Part shown: piece by piece, positions 31,401-41,300 of the stretch
Layout: each line of letters opens with the position of its first letter
Numbering within the stretch: position 1 is the first letter of the stretch
Origin: Pyrrhosoma nymphula
Lineage: Eukaryota > Arthropoda > Insecta > Odonata > Coenagrionidae
Direction: 5' to 3'
Assembly: GCA_963573305.1 (NCBI GenBank)
Contig: OY754335.1
Coordinates: 52,783,985-52,847,984 of the forward strand
Length of the DNA: 64,000 bases
Translations under genes and position numbers: made by a program
Notes under the pieces: generated by a model
What the model was told of the DNA's origin: nothing
The model's database searches: none
Seen by the model: only the letters and a program-made list of their open reading frames with translations

Positions 31401-34400
31401 CCTAGGAGTGCGTTGCAACGCTGGCGAACGACCGTCTCGCCCACCATCATTTAGGGGAGGGGGTTAAAAGAGGCAGGCATACAATGTAGACGATGTAGAC
31501 CGCGTAGACCCTCGCCTCGCTTCCATAAGAACAATGGGATATTCTGGGAAGAGCGGCCTCGCTTTCAAGCTGTCCCACTCTTTGACAGGGAGACGCAGTC
31601 ACAGAAAGAATACAAGTATCCAATCGCTCAACGTCCGTTATTATGCTGGTCACCGTTATTGTTCCAATTTTCTAAGTGTTTTAAAGGGATTAAATTTTTT
31701 AATGACTTTATTGAACGTATATTTTCATTAAGTACTCTGAAACAATTTTTTAAGCTTAGTAATGTCCACGAAAAACCCCAATTTAACATCTCGACGAAAG
31801 GTAAGTCGACAATGTGACTTTTGTCCGCATCTTTTCCGAATTCTGACCACAGTATAGCGCAGTGGTATATTATTACCCTTTTGAGAGAGTTGGCTGAGGT
31901 AGGTTTTCGGAAAGGTTGTTTAACAAATAAAATCATCATGGAGTATCATTTAATGAAAAGAAGTTTATTCAGTTAAACTTAATTATTGAAAGGATTTTTA
32001 TAGGTTTTTACTTTTGGCTACGAGTTTCTTGCTTATTTTTTAATTCTCTTTGAGCCTGTTTAAGAAATTCAGGATCCCGTATTTCCATTGACCTGCTGCG
32101 TCGAGGATCAATTATCTCTGGCAGCATGCAACTTTTATAAATTTTTTCTAATTTAGGAAACATTTCCTTCTGTTTGTAGTGATTACGAGAGAAAACGTGG
32201 CAAGAATTCTTTCGGGGGAAAAGAAAGATTTTTTTTGAGATATTTTCCGTTTGTCCATCCATGTATTTCCAATGTCTTGATCCTACAGAACAGTTTCCCA
32301 TTTCGATCTCTAATGTTTTGGCATCTTGGTTTCTTTTCTCCAAAATGTCTCTTGATTATGCTGTATGCCGTTCTCGATTTACCCCTCATCATGTTGTCGT
32401 TAATGTTTTCGCAGCAGCTTTTGATCCATTCGTAAGGATATTTCATTAGTACCTTCGAAATTTGATATCCAATGTCATAAAAAATAGTATTTTGTCGATA
32501 TTGAATGTTTATCCTAATGCAAAAATTTGAAATTTAGAGGTTTGTGGCATTACTTTCTAAAAATGCAACATAAATATTATTTCTTGCCTTGCAGAAATGA
32601 TTGAGGCTCATTGCAATACAGTTGGAGAACTGCCTCGTGTTTGGAAGCCACCTGCTGAAGTCGTACAGATATGCTTCTCTTGAACTCGAAGATGTGATTC
32701 TTTGTAATAAATCATGCTAACCTAGCTTTTAAATTCTATGTACCTATTGCCATCATCGATTGGATAGTAATTGATTAAACCCGCAAGCCCTTGCGTTACC
32801 GTTTGGTTACATGCATTCAAACAATAGGGAACTTGCATATATATATCAGATATAATCATGAACCCCAAAACTCAATAGAAATATATGTTTGCGTTTCACG
32901 GTGAATTTATTTTATTATTTTTTGACGAAGTTAGCGATATTTAATTCATTAAAGTTCAAGAGAATTTTCAAACACAAGTGAGAATCGAAAACGCCCGATG
33001 ATTGGCTGGTGGCAAAGTGACGTAATTATTCAGTACGCGGAAGCAGCATACCGCTGCAGGGCTAGTATTTGATCTTTATTTTCCTCCATTGAAAGCCATA
33101 TATTGCGTAAAGATGGCGGAATAAGGTTATTCTAAGGAAATGAAGGAACCTTTGATTATTCCACAAAAATTTTCATTTCGCTTTCCGACTATAAAGGTTT
33201 CGACTTGTTAATTAAGTCATTTTCAAGGGCTTGGTATTGAGTTGCACAACATTTCTCAAATTTCATATTACTATCGATCATGTACAGATACTTGATTAAA
33301 GGGTCCACGTCCCAAATATTAAAATATCCCCCCTTTGAAAAATGAAGGCGATGTCTAACCATTAACGATAGGTCTCCAGAAGGAATAAATATTAATCCCG
33401 CAGCAAAATATATTTCGCCGCGAGGCTTATTATGACCCTCAATCCTGGGAGCCGCGAGCGAAACTTTCACTGTCCCTCGACTAACCCCTTCCTGCCTCCT
33501 CCCCCCACCCTTACCTGCTCCATAGCAGCGTTGCCGACTCGGTCTCCTAGAACGACACGGAGCGCCTATGGAAGACGCTGCGGAGAAAGGGCGAACTTCT
33601 TGGTCTCCCACGGACCGCCAGGGTGGCGTTTATTTAGTTTTGCACGTCCAAAAATCAAAGAGATTATTAGGAAAACGCTTTCAATGGAACTTGAAATTTT
33701 TGCGAGAACTGAATTACAAAAAATCAATCTTTGTCTGTCTGTTTAAATGTTTCCGATATTCATCACCAAACGGGAGTAAAATAGCAACGCGCCGACCCTT
33801 ATATGCAGAGCTTTTGTGAAAAATGTGGGAGGAATATCCTTTTGTTGTCAAAGGCAAAACATAATAAAAAGAACCCTTTTTCATAAGTTGAAGACGAACT
33901 TCAATTATCTTATGAGGTTGACGAGAAAACCTCTTCCAAATATGGTCCATATACGGACCGGCAAAGCCGAGGGTGGAGGCCCCTTAATTGATTGCGAATG
34001 GGAAATTGCAAATATTGCCCAGGAGATACTGTGATACGTAAAATTTTACAAGACTCTTGAAAAAAATTTAATTGAATGAGTTCAATTCTGCCAGTGGATG
34101 TCAGTTGTTCACTGTAGCCTGGAAATTGTACAGAAAACTTCCGAAGAATTTATAGATTTATTCTGTAGTAAGATGTCCACTTTGGTTTGGCATGAATTCA
34201 TTGGCAAGCAACAAAGAGCATTCATTAACTCCACAAAAGAAAATCTTAATGAATTGGAATTTGTTGTTACATGTGATTTTTCAGAATATTATAGCATAGT
34301 TATACAGGATGAAGCTCAGAATAACCACTGGACAAGCCAACAGGTTACTATACATCATTTTGTTATATATTACAAACAGGAAGAAAAAATTGAACATGTG

Positions 34401-37400
34401 AGCTTTGTCATTATATCTGATTGCCTAAAGCACAATACAATTGCTGTTTACACTTTTCAAAAGAAACTAAATTTCAAAAACTTCCAAAGATGATTTACTA
34501 TTTTGCAGACGGTTCTGCCACTCAATATAAAAATAAGAAAAACTTTATGTACCTTTGCCATCATGAGGAAGACTTCAATATAAAAGTTGAGTGGCATTTT
34601 AAAGCCACAGCACTTGGGAAAGGACCTTGCAATGGAGTACGGGGTTCCGTTAAGAGACTGACAGCTCGTGCAAGTTTGCAAAGGCCGTACCACAACCAGA
34701 TCCAAACCCCCCGAGATCTATTTGAGTGGGCAGTAGATAACATAACAAAAATATATTTTGCCTATTCCACTCAATAAGATTACGCTGCTTCAGAAATGTT
34801 ATTAAAAAGCCAGCTTGAAGAAGCTTTAACAATCAAAGGACCACAGCCATTTCATGCATTCATTTCAAAACTAAATCAAAATTATTAGTGAAACACTTTT
34901 CAGATGATGTGGAGGGTTGGGATAGGGAGGTAACTGCATCACCGGACAAACTGAAGTTGCAAGATACATCAGGCTACGTCACCACTGTGTATGACAAAAG
35001 CAGGTGGCTTGCGTACATTTTAGAAAAAAATGAAGAACTTGATGAAGTGATAATAACTTTTCTTCATTCATGTGGACCAGCTACATCATTCTCCTATCCT
35101 ACACATGCGCATGTCCTGTGGGTGTCAGTTGTGTATGTTCTCACAAAAGTAAATCCGTTTACTCCGACTAGGAGAAACATACTCTTGTTGCAAGTGATGT
35201 AAACCAAACCCAATTGACTTTTTCAAAATGTAACCTGTGAAAGTACGAGATAGTATTTCGGGAAAATGCTTTCAACTAAAAACTTAATTTTTCCTCAGGT
35301 TAGTTAGTGTTACTTTATATTTTATAAATAGTTGTTTAAAAATGATCGCTAGTACCCTTTATGTTACATTTAGCTATATATAGATACCTATTATTCTAAA
35401 ACAAGCATCATGTATTTATTTTTTTGTATTTAATAGTTCTGGTCCAAGCATCACTTTTTCATACCTTATTTAGATTTGAGGTTCTAGGTCCCATGTTCAA
35501 TATATTTGATTTACCAATATATTCGGCTATTAGTTTTAATTGTATAAAATTAAAGTAAGCCTTTAACTTCATTTAAATATAAAATATGCTGATTGATTTT
35601 GTTTTAAGATGATGATATTTTGATATTTCTGTTATTTTTTTAGTTCCCTGTCTGTATATTTTAATTAAATTCCTATTTGTTAAAAGTAGGTTTGGTCAAA
35701 ACAGGGCTATTAGTGAAAAACAAGAGTCAGAAATATTTTTTTTAAACAATGAACCCATCATCATCCCATATTTATATTTTGCCATGTGATTTACAACAGT
35801 ACATTAAAACAGTAAAACTTAAATCAAAATATCAATTTGTATTTTGAAAAAAAAATTAAAAACAAAACAACATAGGTTCTAATATTTTTTGTTGCATATC
35901 ACTGGAAAGAGCATACAAAATTCTGCAAAATGACACATTTCCCAGCTCTCTAGCTCAATTAGGACAGCTCCTACAGCGATTTTTAAAAATCCATTCACGC
36001 TTTTTTGGCCAGTTTTTGAAAATTTTACATAGCCATACCAAACCAAATTTTAGCTATACCAAATCTAAAATTGTGAGGTAAATTGGTTGTGTTGATTTGA
36101 CATGGAATGGCTCCCTCATTACCTCTTCCAACCACCTCCTCTGCCGTGTTTGCCTCCCTGCCTTCTGGAGCCCTCCTGGCTAGGCTTGAGCGATGAGTCG
36201 ATTAATCGAAGTCATCGACGATGATTTTAGCCATCGCGGTGCGATGACTCTAATCGATGACGATGAATGTCATCGACCATCGATGTCGATGAGTTGATGC
36301 GAATCATTGATGTTGATGAGAACCATCGATGAGGTTGATCGATATCCTTATATCACTAATTTTTCTTCATTTTTTCCATTTGTTTGAATGCCTTAGATCT
36401 AAAATGTATGTATAAAGTATAAGCACCCCAACTATTGTGCCTTGAGGACGATGGCAGGGCTACAGTGGGATGTTTGGAATTCATGTTTTTCCTCAAGTTT
36501 GTGGTAGACGATACAGAAGTAACGATCACGTTAAATCACAATTAATACGCAGTAGCAGTGGTATCATTGTATTCGTTGGTTGCACTGGTGCAGTTGGTAG
36601 CAGCCTGAGCTAAATTGGCTAAATTCACCGAATTCACAGTCACAGTGATTTCGATTATTTAGTCACAGGCTGTGATTGCTACTTGTCAGTATCGGTGATT
36701 CAATCACAGCGATATATCGCTCATCACTACTGCACAGTTCATCGAGAGTCATCGATCATCGGCATTCATCGATCATCGACATTCATCGATCATCAGGTAC
36801 ACTCTATACGATGATCGATGACAGCCATCGTCATCGAAACATTTCGACGAAATTTTTTCATCGAAAATCGATGACCAAAATCGGTCATCGCACCAGTCTA
36901 CTCCTGGCACTTAGGCCCCTCTAAGTCCATTGTGCTGTCCCACATTTAACCTGCCCACCATGTGCAGACAGGGGACAAGAGCACCATGGTAGAGGTATAG
37001 AGGATGGTCACCCCTCCTACCCCAACTGGGCCAAACATTGCTTGAACTCATTGATCAGACGATTACCAGTGTTTCAACGTGGCTAGGCCCTTGCACATTT
37101 GCAGGTTTTTACTATGTAATGCATCAATAGCCATAGTTTCATTAGAATTCATGATGAGGAAAATCATAGTAGAAATTCCAATATTTTTATTATTTCTGCT
37201 GACCGGTTTCAACGTCTAAAGCGTCATTATCAAGAGAAACAGCTTTAGACATCGAAATCGATCAACCGCAATAAAAAATAGTGGAATTTGTACTGTGTTT
37301 TTCCTCATCATGAATTCTATCAATAATCACCATTTCCACCAAGTATCACCATAATCGATTAATTTGATAGTTTCATTAGCTCTAGTAGGATATATATATT

Positions 37401-40400
37401 AGTGCATGTTGGTGATAACTCACACACCGTTGAGGTAGCTTGCAGGGTATTATGTAGATAGTAGTCATTTCATTCAATTATAGTATAAAAACAATAAGAC
37501 CTCCTCTAAGAATAATGAATTATGATGTCACTCCAATTGTTAATGGTTATAAAAGATATATTTGCACCATCTCCACTCTCATATCTTTTCACCTAATTGC
37601 TGTATTCGTTCATGATTCCTTATTTTGACATCCCTCGTAAATTTCTCCTTGGTTTCCACAGTAATTCTTCCCATTTCTTGTTCCTTTCATTATAGTTTTC
37701 AGGAGGCCATTGTGTCTAAGAATGAGTCCAATCAGTTTGTTAGCTACTTTACATAGCTTTAATTTGGCACCTTTACTCCCTATCTCTTCACAAGACTTCA
37801 ATAGTGATTATCTTCATTCATTTGACCATCATTCTTCGATAACACCACATTCGCCTTGTTTCTAATCTGGTTGGTTCTGCTGCAGTTTACTTCTAAGCAT
37901 GTGTCGCCAGCTGTTGGCAGACTCCTCTTCTCAAACAAAATTGAGATTTTCATTATCTTAAGTACCATTAAGTCTCATGCTGGATCTTTTTCATACAGCC
38001 TCTCAATTGGACTTATCATGAGTGATCAAGCCTCTCAACTGATACAAAAAATAATTATTGTTCCCCATAGTGATTCTGTTGCTTAATCCTCTGCCTTATT
38101 TGGGTACTTTCCCATTCACTACAGCATAGTTGGATCAGATTAGAGTGACAGGGAGCAGTAAGGAATAGCACTTGCCATGTAATTGGTTGAGATATGAAAA
38201 GGATCCATTTGGTTACAACTCCATTAGGGCAACAGTAAAGGTGATCACTTCCAAATACAGTTAAATACAATCATAGACATTCTTTAAACGTCCTAGAAAC
38301 TGTTCACTGAATTTCTCAGCATAATTAAGAGTGGTAGTGTAATGGAACAATACTCAGGCAGTCAGCAGAAGAAAATTTCCACAGCACACAGTAGAGAGCA
38401 ACTCTCAATTTTTGAAGAGACAAATAAAAGTTATATGTACTACTATACTCATATATAAGTTAAGAAAGCAGGCAAAGTCAGGAAATTAATTTTATTTTCC
38501 ATTCCCTCTTTATAATCTGTGAGAAATTATGTTGATAAAGACAGAAATTCAATAGGTCACTAGGAAGGCTAAGTATTCCAAGCAACAATTGGTAGTTATG
38601 ACTCACCTGACCTGGAAGCACATAAAATGCATTCATTTCAAACTGGGATTCATAGTCTGTCTTACGGATGGGCAAAAGTGTGTATTGCAGCAAACGTGTA
38701 CACGCTTGTTATTCAGGTGTGTACATGTCTTACCTGTCCCAATGCATACAATAGTTCTGTGGTGGGCCTACAGGTATGTACGCCTTGAGTGTTAGGAGTC
38801 CCACACCGCTGCTATCATAACGGCAGCCTGCTAAGGTCAAACTGTGTCACAGGGAGTAAAATGTGAGTAGTCACAGACTACGATCCAGATTCCAGGAAGT
38901 ACCGCAAACACAGATTCATAACGATTCACCTAGACTCAAGTCATATTAAGTGACCGGGGGAGGGGGGGCCAATTCGTGATCAAAGGCAGACAATGCTAAC
39001 ATGTATTATTTTGTAAGAAAACGTGTACACGTCCCATCCCTAGTCCCTCTATGATGTAATATGCAAATATAACATATATTCCAACCATTGGCGGCCTCAA
39101 GGGGGGGCAATTGCCCCCCCACAAAAACCATTTTGCACATAGTTTGTTACAAATTTCCGGGACGAGCCCCCCTTTTTCCTGGGGGGTATTCCATACCCCA
39201 AGAGCCGTTGGTGCCCCCCACAAACCTCTGGTCTGGAGCCGCCCCTAATTCTAACATAATACCTATCTTCATAATATGCTCATTTCAAATGGGGGTAAAT
39301 CTATCATACAAGGTGTGTTTAATAGGTTGTTAAATACAGAAAATAAAATTACCAGCAGGGAATGGCCTCTTAAATTCAATTTAGAAGGAAAATCATCACC
39401 AACTACTATGAGCTACGCTCAAGTTTCTGCCTCATGAATTGTAAAGCCTGAAACCTTTGAATGTCAACTTTCCCTACTCCTCCCACCCTAGAATTAGATC
39501 AAATGAAGTAGCGAGGGCAGGAAATGGTTCTCCACGTAAAGCACTTGAGAGAGCTCTTACTTCATTCACACCTTGCACATTTACAGTTAATTCTGAGTAA
39601 TCAAAAGTAAATGTCAGTGTCAACAGATTATATAGAATACATTATAACTCGCTCTTAATGTAATTGAAACAATTGAGACCATAAGTTCAATTAACTCACC
39701 TCATTCTGTTTTGCAGAAGTCTCTAAAAAGACAGCTTTCCAGCTATCAGCCAATCTTTTTCCCTCTTCTGTACTAATCATTCTCTCAATATGGAGATCCG
39801 TTTTATTACCTACTAGGACGACAGGAACACTGAAATGAAAATATACAGAATAGAAAGAGGTGGACATCATGAACTAATCTAACAAACTGACACATGGTAC
39901 TGGGGCTCAAACATGGCGTCCACTAATAACCTTAAGATTTATGATATGTAAACAGAAAACTGACCAAAAATGGGACCCGGACGAATGAGCGAAATATGCT
40001 CATAAAGAATATACGCCATCCATAAGAAAGGCAAAAACTTTAATTTTGTGTACATCAAAACTTGGAAATCTTTGTTGATGATACACACCCATGTTCCTCG
40101 ATTTCAGGGAATGAAAAAAGTAAATTTCTGCACTTACTGAACTTTACCAGTCATGTCCAACAGCTTGTCGTGTATAATCTGCACCACTTCAAAAGACTTG
40201 GGTGATGTAATTGAATAGACTAGTACGTAACCATGTATATCCATTGAGTATTGTGCGGGAAAAATGGAATATTCATCTTGGCCAGCAGTGTCCACAAGAC
40301 GGACTTCATACTCATCCCCACGGAATCTCACTGTCTTTGTAAATGCTACAAAAGGACAAAGAAACTAAAATTAACCCCTAGAATATTGGGTTTCTTTTCA

Positions 40401-40886
40401 CTTGGGCAAACGCCCCATTGAAATTCCAACTGTTATCACGAATTAATATTCCATGAATGAGGAAAATATTCCACAGCGAGTGGACTCTGTAATTTTCCGA
40501 ATGCTGCGTATGAAATCAAAACACTATGGTGAAAGATAAATGACCTCTAATTCAACTCTTTAGCAAGATGAAAGTGGGTAAACCCCATTTTAAAGCTGTA
40601 TTTAAACAAAATTTCAGGGAAACAGTGAATGAATGTAAAAATAAAATGAAAACTAATGAATGCAAGAATAAAATGAGAAATACGTACTGTTTTCAATGGT
40701 TGGGTCGTAGGAATCGACAAATTGTCCTTCGACGTACTGAATACTCAAAGACGATTTCCCTGGAAAAAATTAGGATAGCGTTAATCTTTCATCTTCCACA
40801 ACATACTTTAAGAGGCAATGTCACTTCAGATTCTCACCCACTGATCTGTAGCCCATAATTGCAATCTTCCTCTGCTTTGGTGGCAT
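28321..40886 (-). CDS. Rheb: Rheb, Ras-family small GTPase (complete, five exons)
   Basis: Rheb-GTP binds and activates TORC1 at lysosomal membranes and is switched off by the TSC2 GAP. Exons in transcript order are 40886-40838, 40759-40688, 40345-40138, 39829-39700 and 28410-28321. They total 549 nt, giving 182 residues plus TGA. Visible motifs are P-loop GYRSVGKSS (residues 12-20), switch I YDPTIENTF with the effector Thr (34-42), switch II DTAGQDEYS (59-67), NKTD (118-121), ETSAK (146-150) and the farnesylation box CVIS (179-182). The Arg in RSVGKS, where Ras has Gly, is typical of Rheb. The length equals that of known Rheb proteins. All junctions are GT-AG and in phase. The start ATG follows no upstream in-frame alternative and gives the usual short N-terminus. 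The last intron is 11.3 kb and full of transposons. Confidence 0.97.
28414..29294. other. Rheb intron 4, nothing recognised
   Basis: AT-rich intronic sequence upstream (in transcript order) of exon 5. No repeat or coding signal was identified. Confidence 0.55.
29295..29385. mobile_element. Solo left end of the CCTATAGG foldback family
   Basis: CCCTATTGAAAATGCCCTAT followed by AATTTGACAATGGGAACTC and a TTTCCTGTAGGAAAATAATTT motif aligns with 16490-16585. The match stops after about 90 bp. The second terminus is absent, so this is a truncated copy. Confidence 0.8.
29386..29989. other. Rheb intron 4, nothing recognised
   Basis: No feature was recognised. An 84-codon frame on the - strand at 29655-29909 has no identifiable domain. 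Confidence 0.5.
29990..30795. repeat. Left long inverted-repeat arm
   Basis: Pairs with 35378-36113. Shared blocks include GGGATGATGATGGGTTCATT, GGAATTTAATTAAAATATAC and ACATGATGCTTG. Divergence is modest, so the arms are not freshly duplicated. Confidence 0.92.
30795..31268 (+). pseudogene. Transposase-like protein, N-terminal half
   Basis: An open frame of about 157 codons before the break reads ...KGPNPKPGKCLPIETIRTVH..., then SLGKPGIKDFMTV, FKDKFHSIKIGLSKFAELRP, KHCVLAGQSGTHSICVCTTH and QNIKLM. The AELRPKHCVLAG and HSVCVC-type blocks define a family of transposon-encoded proteins in invertebrates. The frame opens at 30794, at the inner edge of the left arm. Family sequence ends at NPSLRPC; codons after about 31268 do not belong to it. 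Confidence 0.8.
32020..32187 (-). pseudogene. Orphan coding-like segment, unknown protein C-terminus
   Basis: On the - strand, after an acceptor-like ACTACAAACAG, the frame reads KEMFPKLEKIYKSCMLPEII then DPRRSRSMEIRDPEFLKQAQ and a Lys-rich end with a stop. The charged composition and clean stop look like a genuine protein C-terminus, but I do not recognise the family. Confidence 0.35.
32230..32455 (-). pseudogene. LINE fragment (pre-RT linker)
   Basis: The - strand frame reads YEWIKSCCENINDNMMRGKS then RTAYSIIKRHFGEKKPRCQN and IRDRNGKLF. This resembles the segment between endonuclease and reverse transcriptase of several non-LTR retrotransposons (W...C.EI......G.S..AY..IK.....K....I.D..GKL). 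It is short and has no ends. Confidence 0.55.
32595..32715 (+). other. Possible terminal exon with poly(A) signal
   Basis: A strong acceptor, TTGCCTTGCAG (to 32594), is followed by an open frame reading MIEAHCNTVGELPRVWKPPA then EVVQICFS and a stop. AATAAA follows at about 32706. It may be the 3' exon of a captured gene. Identity unknown. Confidence 0.35.
32990..33130 (+). promoter_or_regulatory. Promoter-like block (inverted CCAAT, CRE-like, YY1-like)
   Basis: GATTGGCTGG (inverted CCAAT box) and TGACGTAA (CRE-like) are followed about 90 bases later by AAGATGGCGG, a YY1-type motif often found at start sites of housekeeping genes. The spacing is promoter-like. There is no proof of activity, and short motifs can arise by chance. 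Confidence 0.35.
34006..35202 (+). pseudogene. Transposase-like protein, C-terminal half
   Basis: In order, with frame changes, the sequence gives MGNCKYCPGDT, SEEFIDLFCSKMSTLVWHEF, IGKQQRAF, VTCDFSEYYSIVIQDEAQNN, IYYFADGSATQYKNKKNF, EWHFKATALGKGPCNG, VRGSVKRLTARASLQRP and, at 34900-35150, TVYDKSRWLAYILEKNEELD. These are the conserved blocks of the family whose N-terminal part lies at 30795-31268. The FADGSATQYKN and GKGPCNGV blocks may hold catalytic acids. Frameshifts near 34055 and 34470 and stops near 34078, 34775 and 34887 inactivate it. Confidence 0.82.
35378..36113. repeat. Right long inverted-repeat arm
   Basis: The reverse complement of the left arm at 29990-30795, ending ATGGAATGGCTC. 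Confidence 0.92.
36181..36900. mobile_element. hAT element with CATCGATG palindrome arrays
   Basis: Perfect 8-bp target duplication CTCCTGGC at 36173-36180 and 36901-36908. The ends TAGGCTTGAGCGATGA and TCATCGCACCAGTCTA are hAT-like imperfect TIRs. Both arms are dense in ATCGATG/CATCGAT: 36195-36345 on the left and 36710-36890 on the right. The 365 bp between is AT-rich and unique. It has no transposase, so it is non-autonomous. It lies in Rheb intron 4, close to the end of the 6.1-kb transposon. Confidence 0.93.
36909..37143. other. Rheb intron 4, nothing recognised
   Basis: Unique-looking intronic sequence between two mobile elements. Confidence 0.5.
37144..37318. mobile_element. 175-bp hairpin MITE with GAAAC motif
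   Basis: AGAATTCATGATGAGGAAAA (37144-37163) and TTTTTCCTCATCATGAATTCT (37298-37318, shown in part) form terminal inverted repeats, and imperfect pairing continues through a GAAATTCCA/TGGAATTT block. The interior (37201-37233, - strand) holds CTTGATAATGACG...GAAACCGGTC, a motif shared with three other hairpins in this window. Confidence 0.8.
37319..38662. other. Rheb intron 4; dispersed repeat at 37610-37800
   Basis: The segment around 37617-37690 (TTTTGACATCCCTC...CCTTGGTTTCCACAG...AATTCTTCCCAT) resembles 46446-46520, so it belongs to a dispersed repeat, perhaps a LINE tail read from the opposite strand. The rest is unrecognised. Confidence 0.45.
38663..39042. mobile_element. hAT MITE with CGTGTACACG palindromes
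   Basis: The ends TACGGATGGG and CCCATCCCTA are inverted copies. The flanking octamers GTCTGTCT (38655-38662) and GTCCCTCT (39043-39050) agree at six of eight positions. AACGTGTACACG occurs near both ends, with GTGTACATG as a degenerate third copy. 380 bp, no coding sequence. Confidence 0.75.
39086..39247. mobile_element. 162-bp hAT MITE
   Basis: The flanking octamers ATTCCAAC (39078-39085) and ATTCTAAC (39248-39255) differ at one base. The ends CATTGGCGGCCTC and GGAGCCGCCCCTA are imperfect inverted repeats. The interior has G- and C-runs such as CAAGGGGGGGCAATTGCCCC. It lies only 35 bp beyond the previous MITE's duplication. Confidence 0.7.
39256..39699. other. Rheb intron 4, 5' part
   Basis: No repeat was recognised. 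The Rheb donor GTGAGT lies at 39699-39694 on the - strand. Confidence 0.55.
39700..39829 (-). CDS. Rheb: Rheb exon 4
   Basis: Encodes (H)VPVVLVGNKTDLHIERMIST then EEGKRLADSWKAVFLETSAK and QNE. It contains the guanine-specificity motif NKTD and the ETSAK G5 motif. The first codon is split with exon 3 and reads His. Confidence 0.96.
40138..40345 (-). CDS. Rheb: Rheb exon 3
   Basis: Encodes FTKTVRFRGDEYEVRLVDTA, GQDEYSIFPAQYSMDIHGYV and onward to DMTGKV. It holds the switch II DTAGQDEYS motif. The acceptor is TTTTGTAG and the donor GTAAGT. Confidence 0.97.
40688..40759 (-). CDS. Rheb: Rheb exon 2
   Basis: Encodes KSSLSIQYVEGQFVDSYDPT then IENT, with the end of the P-loop and the switch I effector Thr. 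The acceptor is TTTTTCCAG and the donor GTACGT. Confidence 0.96.
40838..40886 (-). CDS. Rheb: Rheb exon 1 (start)
   Basis: ATG at 40886-40884 opens MPPKQRKIAIMGYRSVG, the usual short N-terminus plus the first half of the P-loop. The donor is GTGAGA. The context before the ATG (GCTCTAACA) is acceptable for arthropod initiation. Confidence 0.95.
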
Positions 40887-41300
40887 TGTTAGAGCTATTT
40901 ACTATTTCGGTGAGCAAACCAGGACATTCCCTATGCAGTGACAAGTTTTGTGTTTGTTTCTGAAAGACAACTTTACAGGGATAAAGCACTATTTGCAATA
41001 AAAATACTAAGGTACGGTCTGGACGTCAGTCATTCCATAACAATATCCCAACGAAATCCGTGCGTAGCCGCACGATCAGATGGAATTGCTGCTGCGCAAC
41101 AACGCCACTTGGGTGCTAAATACGATGTTATAATTTTCGTCTGTTTTTTGTTTTCGCGGTTTAATTGATTCGTCATGAAATCGAACCCTTAGGTTATTTA
41201 AGGATAAATGAGGTAAATTCAGGATTATCAGGCTCGCGGAAGGATTATTAAGGTATATCATGGAAGATATTGCATAATTTATTTTCCCTCACTTAATTTT
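40887..41300 (-). other. Rheb 5' UTR and presumed promoter region
   Basis: Lies directly upstream of the Rheb start codon. CpG-containing sequence around 41030-41160 is the likeliest promoter area. No TATA box, initiator or bound-factor motif stands out, so the start site is unknown. Confidence 0.4.

Larger units (their letters stand above)
31269..34005. other. ~2.75-kb segment interrupting the transposase
   Basis: The transposase stops matching at 31268 and resumes at about 34006, so this is either a later insertion or captured DNA. It has GC-rich edges (31269-31620 and 33430-33620), a LINE-like fragment on the - strand (32455-32230), an orphan coding-like C-terminus (about 32187-32020, - strand), a possible terminal exon at 32595-32680, and a promoter-like block at 32990-33130. 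No matching terminal repeats were found; ATTAAGGCCC near 31262 and GGCCCCTTAAT near 33980 are inverted but short. Confidence 0.5.
29990..36113 (+). mobile_element. 6.1-kb DNA transposon with ~0.75-kb terminal inverted repeats
   Basis: GAGCCATTCCAT begins at 29990 and ATGGAATGGCTC ends at 36113. The similarity continues inward for more than 700 bp: 29990 to about 30795 matches the reverse complement of about 35378-36113 with small indels and scattered mismatches. The flanking tetramers CCTT and CCTC might be a decayed 4-bp duplication. Just inside the arms lie the two halves of a broken transposase-like gene, separated by about 2.75 kb of unrelated sequence. I recognise the protein as a family common in aphid, cnidarian and other invertebrate genomes. 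I cannot assign the superfamily with certainty; long arms plus a possible 4-bp TSD would suit Sola-like elements. It sits in Rheb intron 4. Confidence 0.85.
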
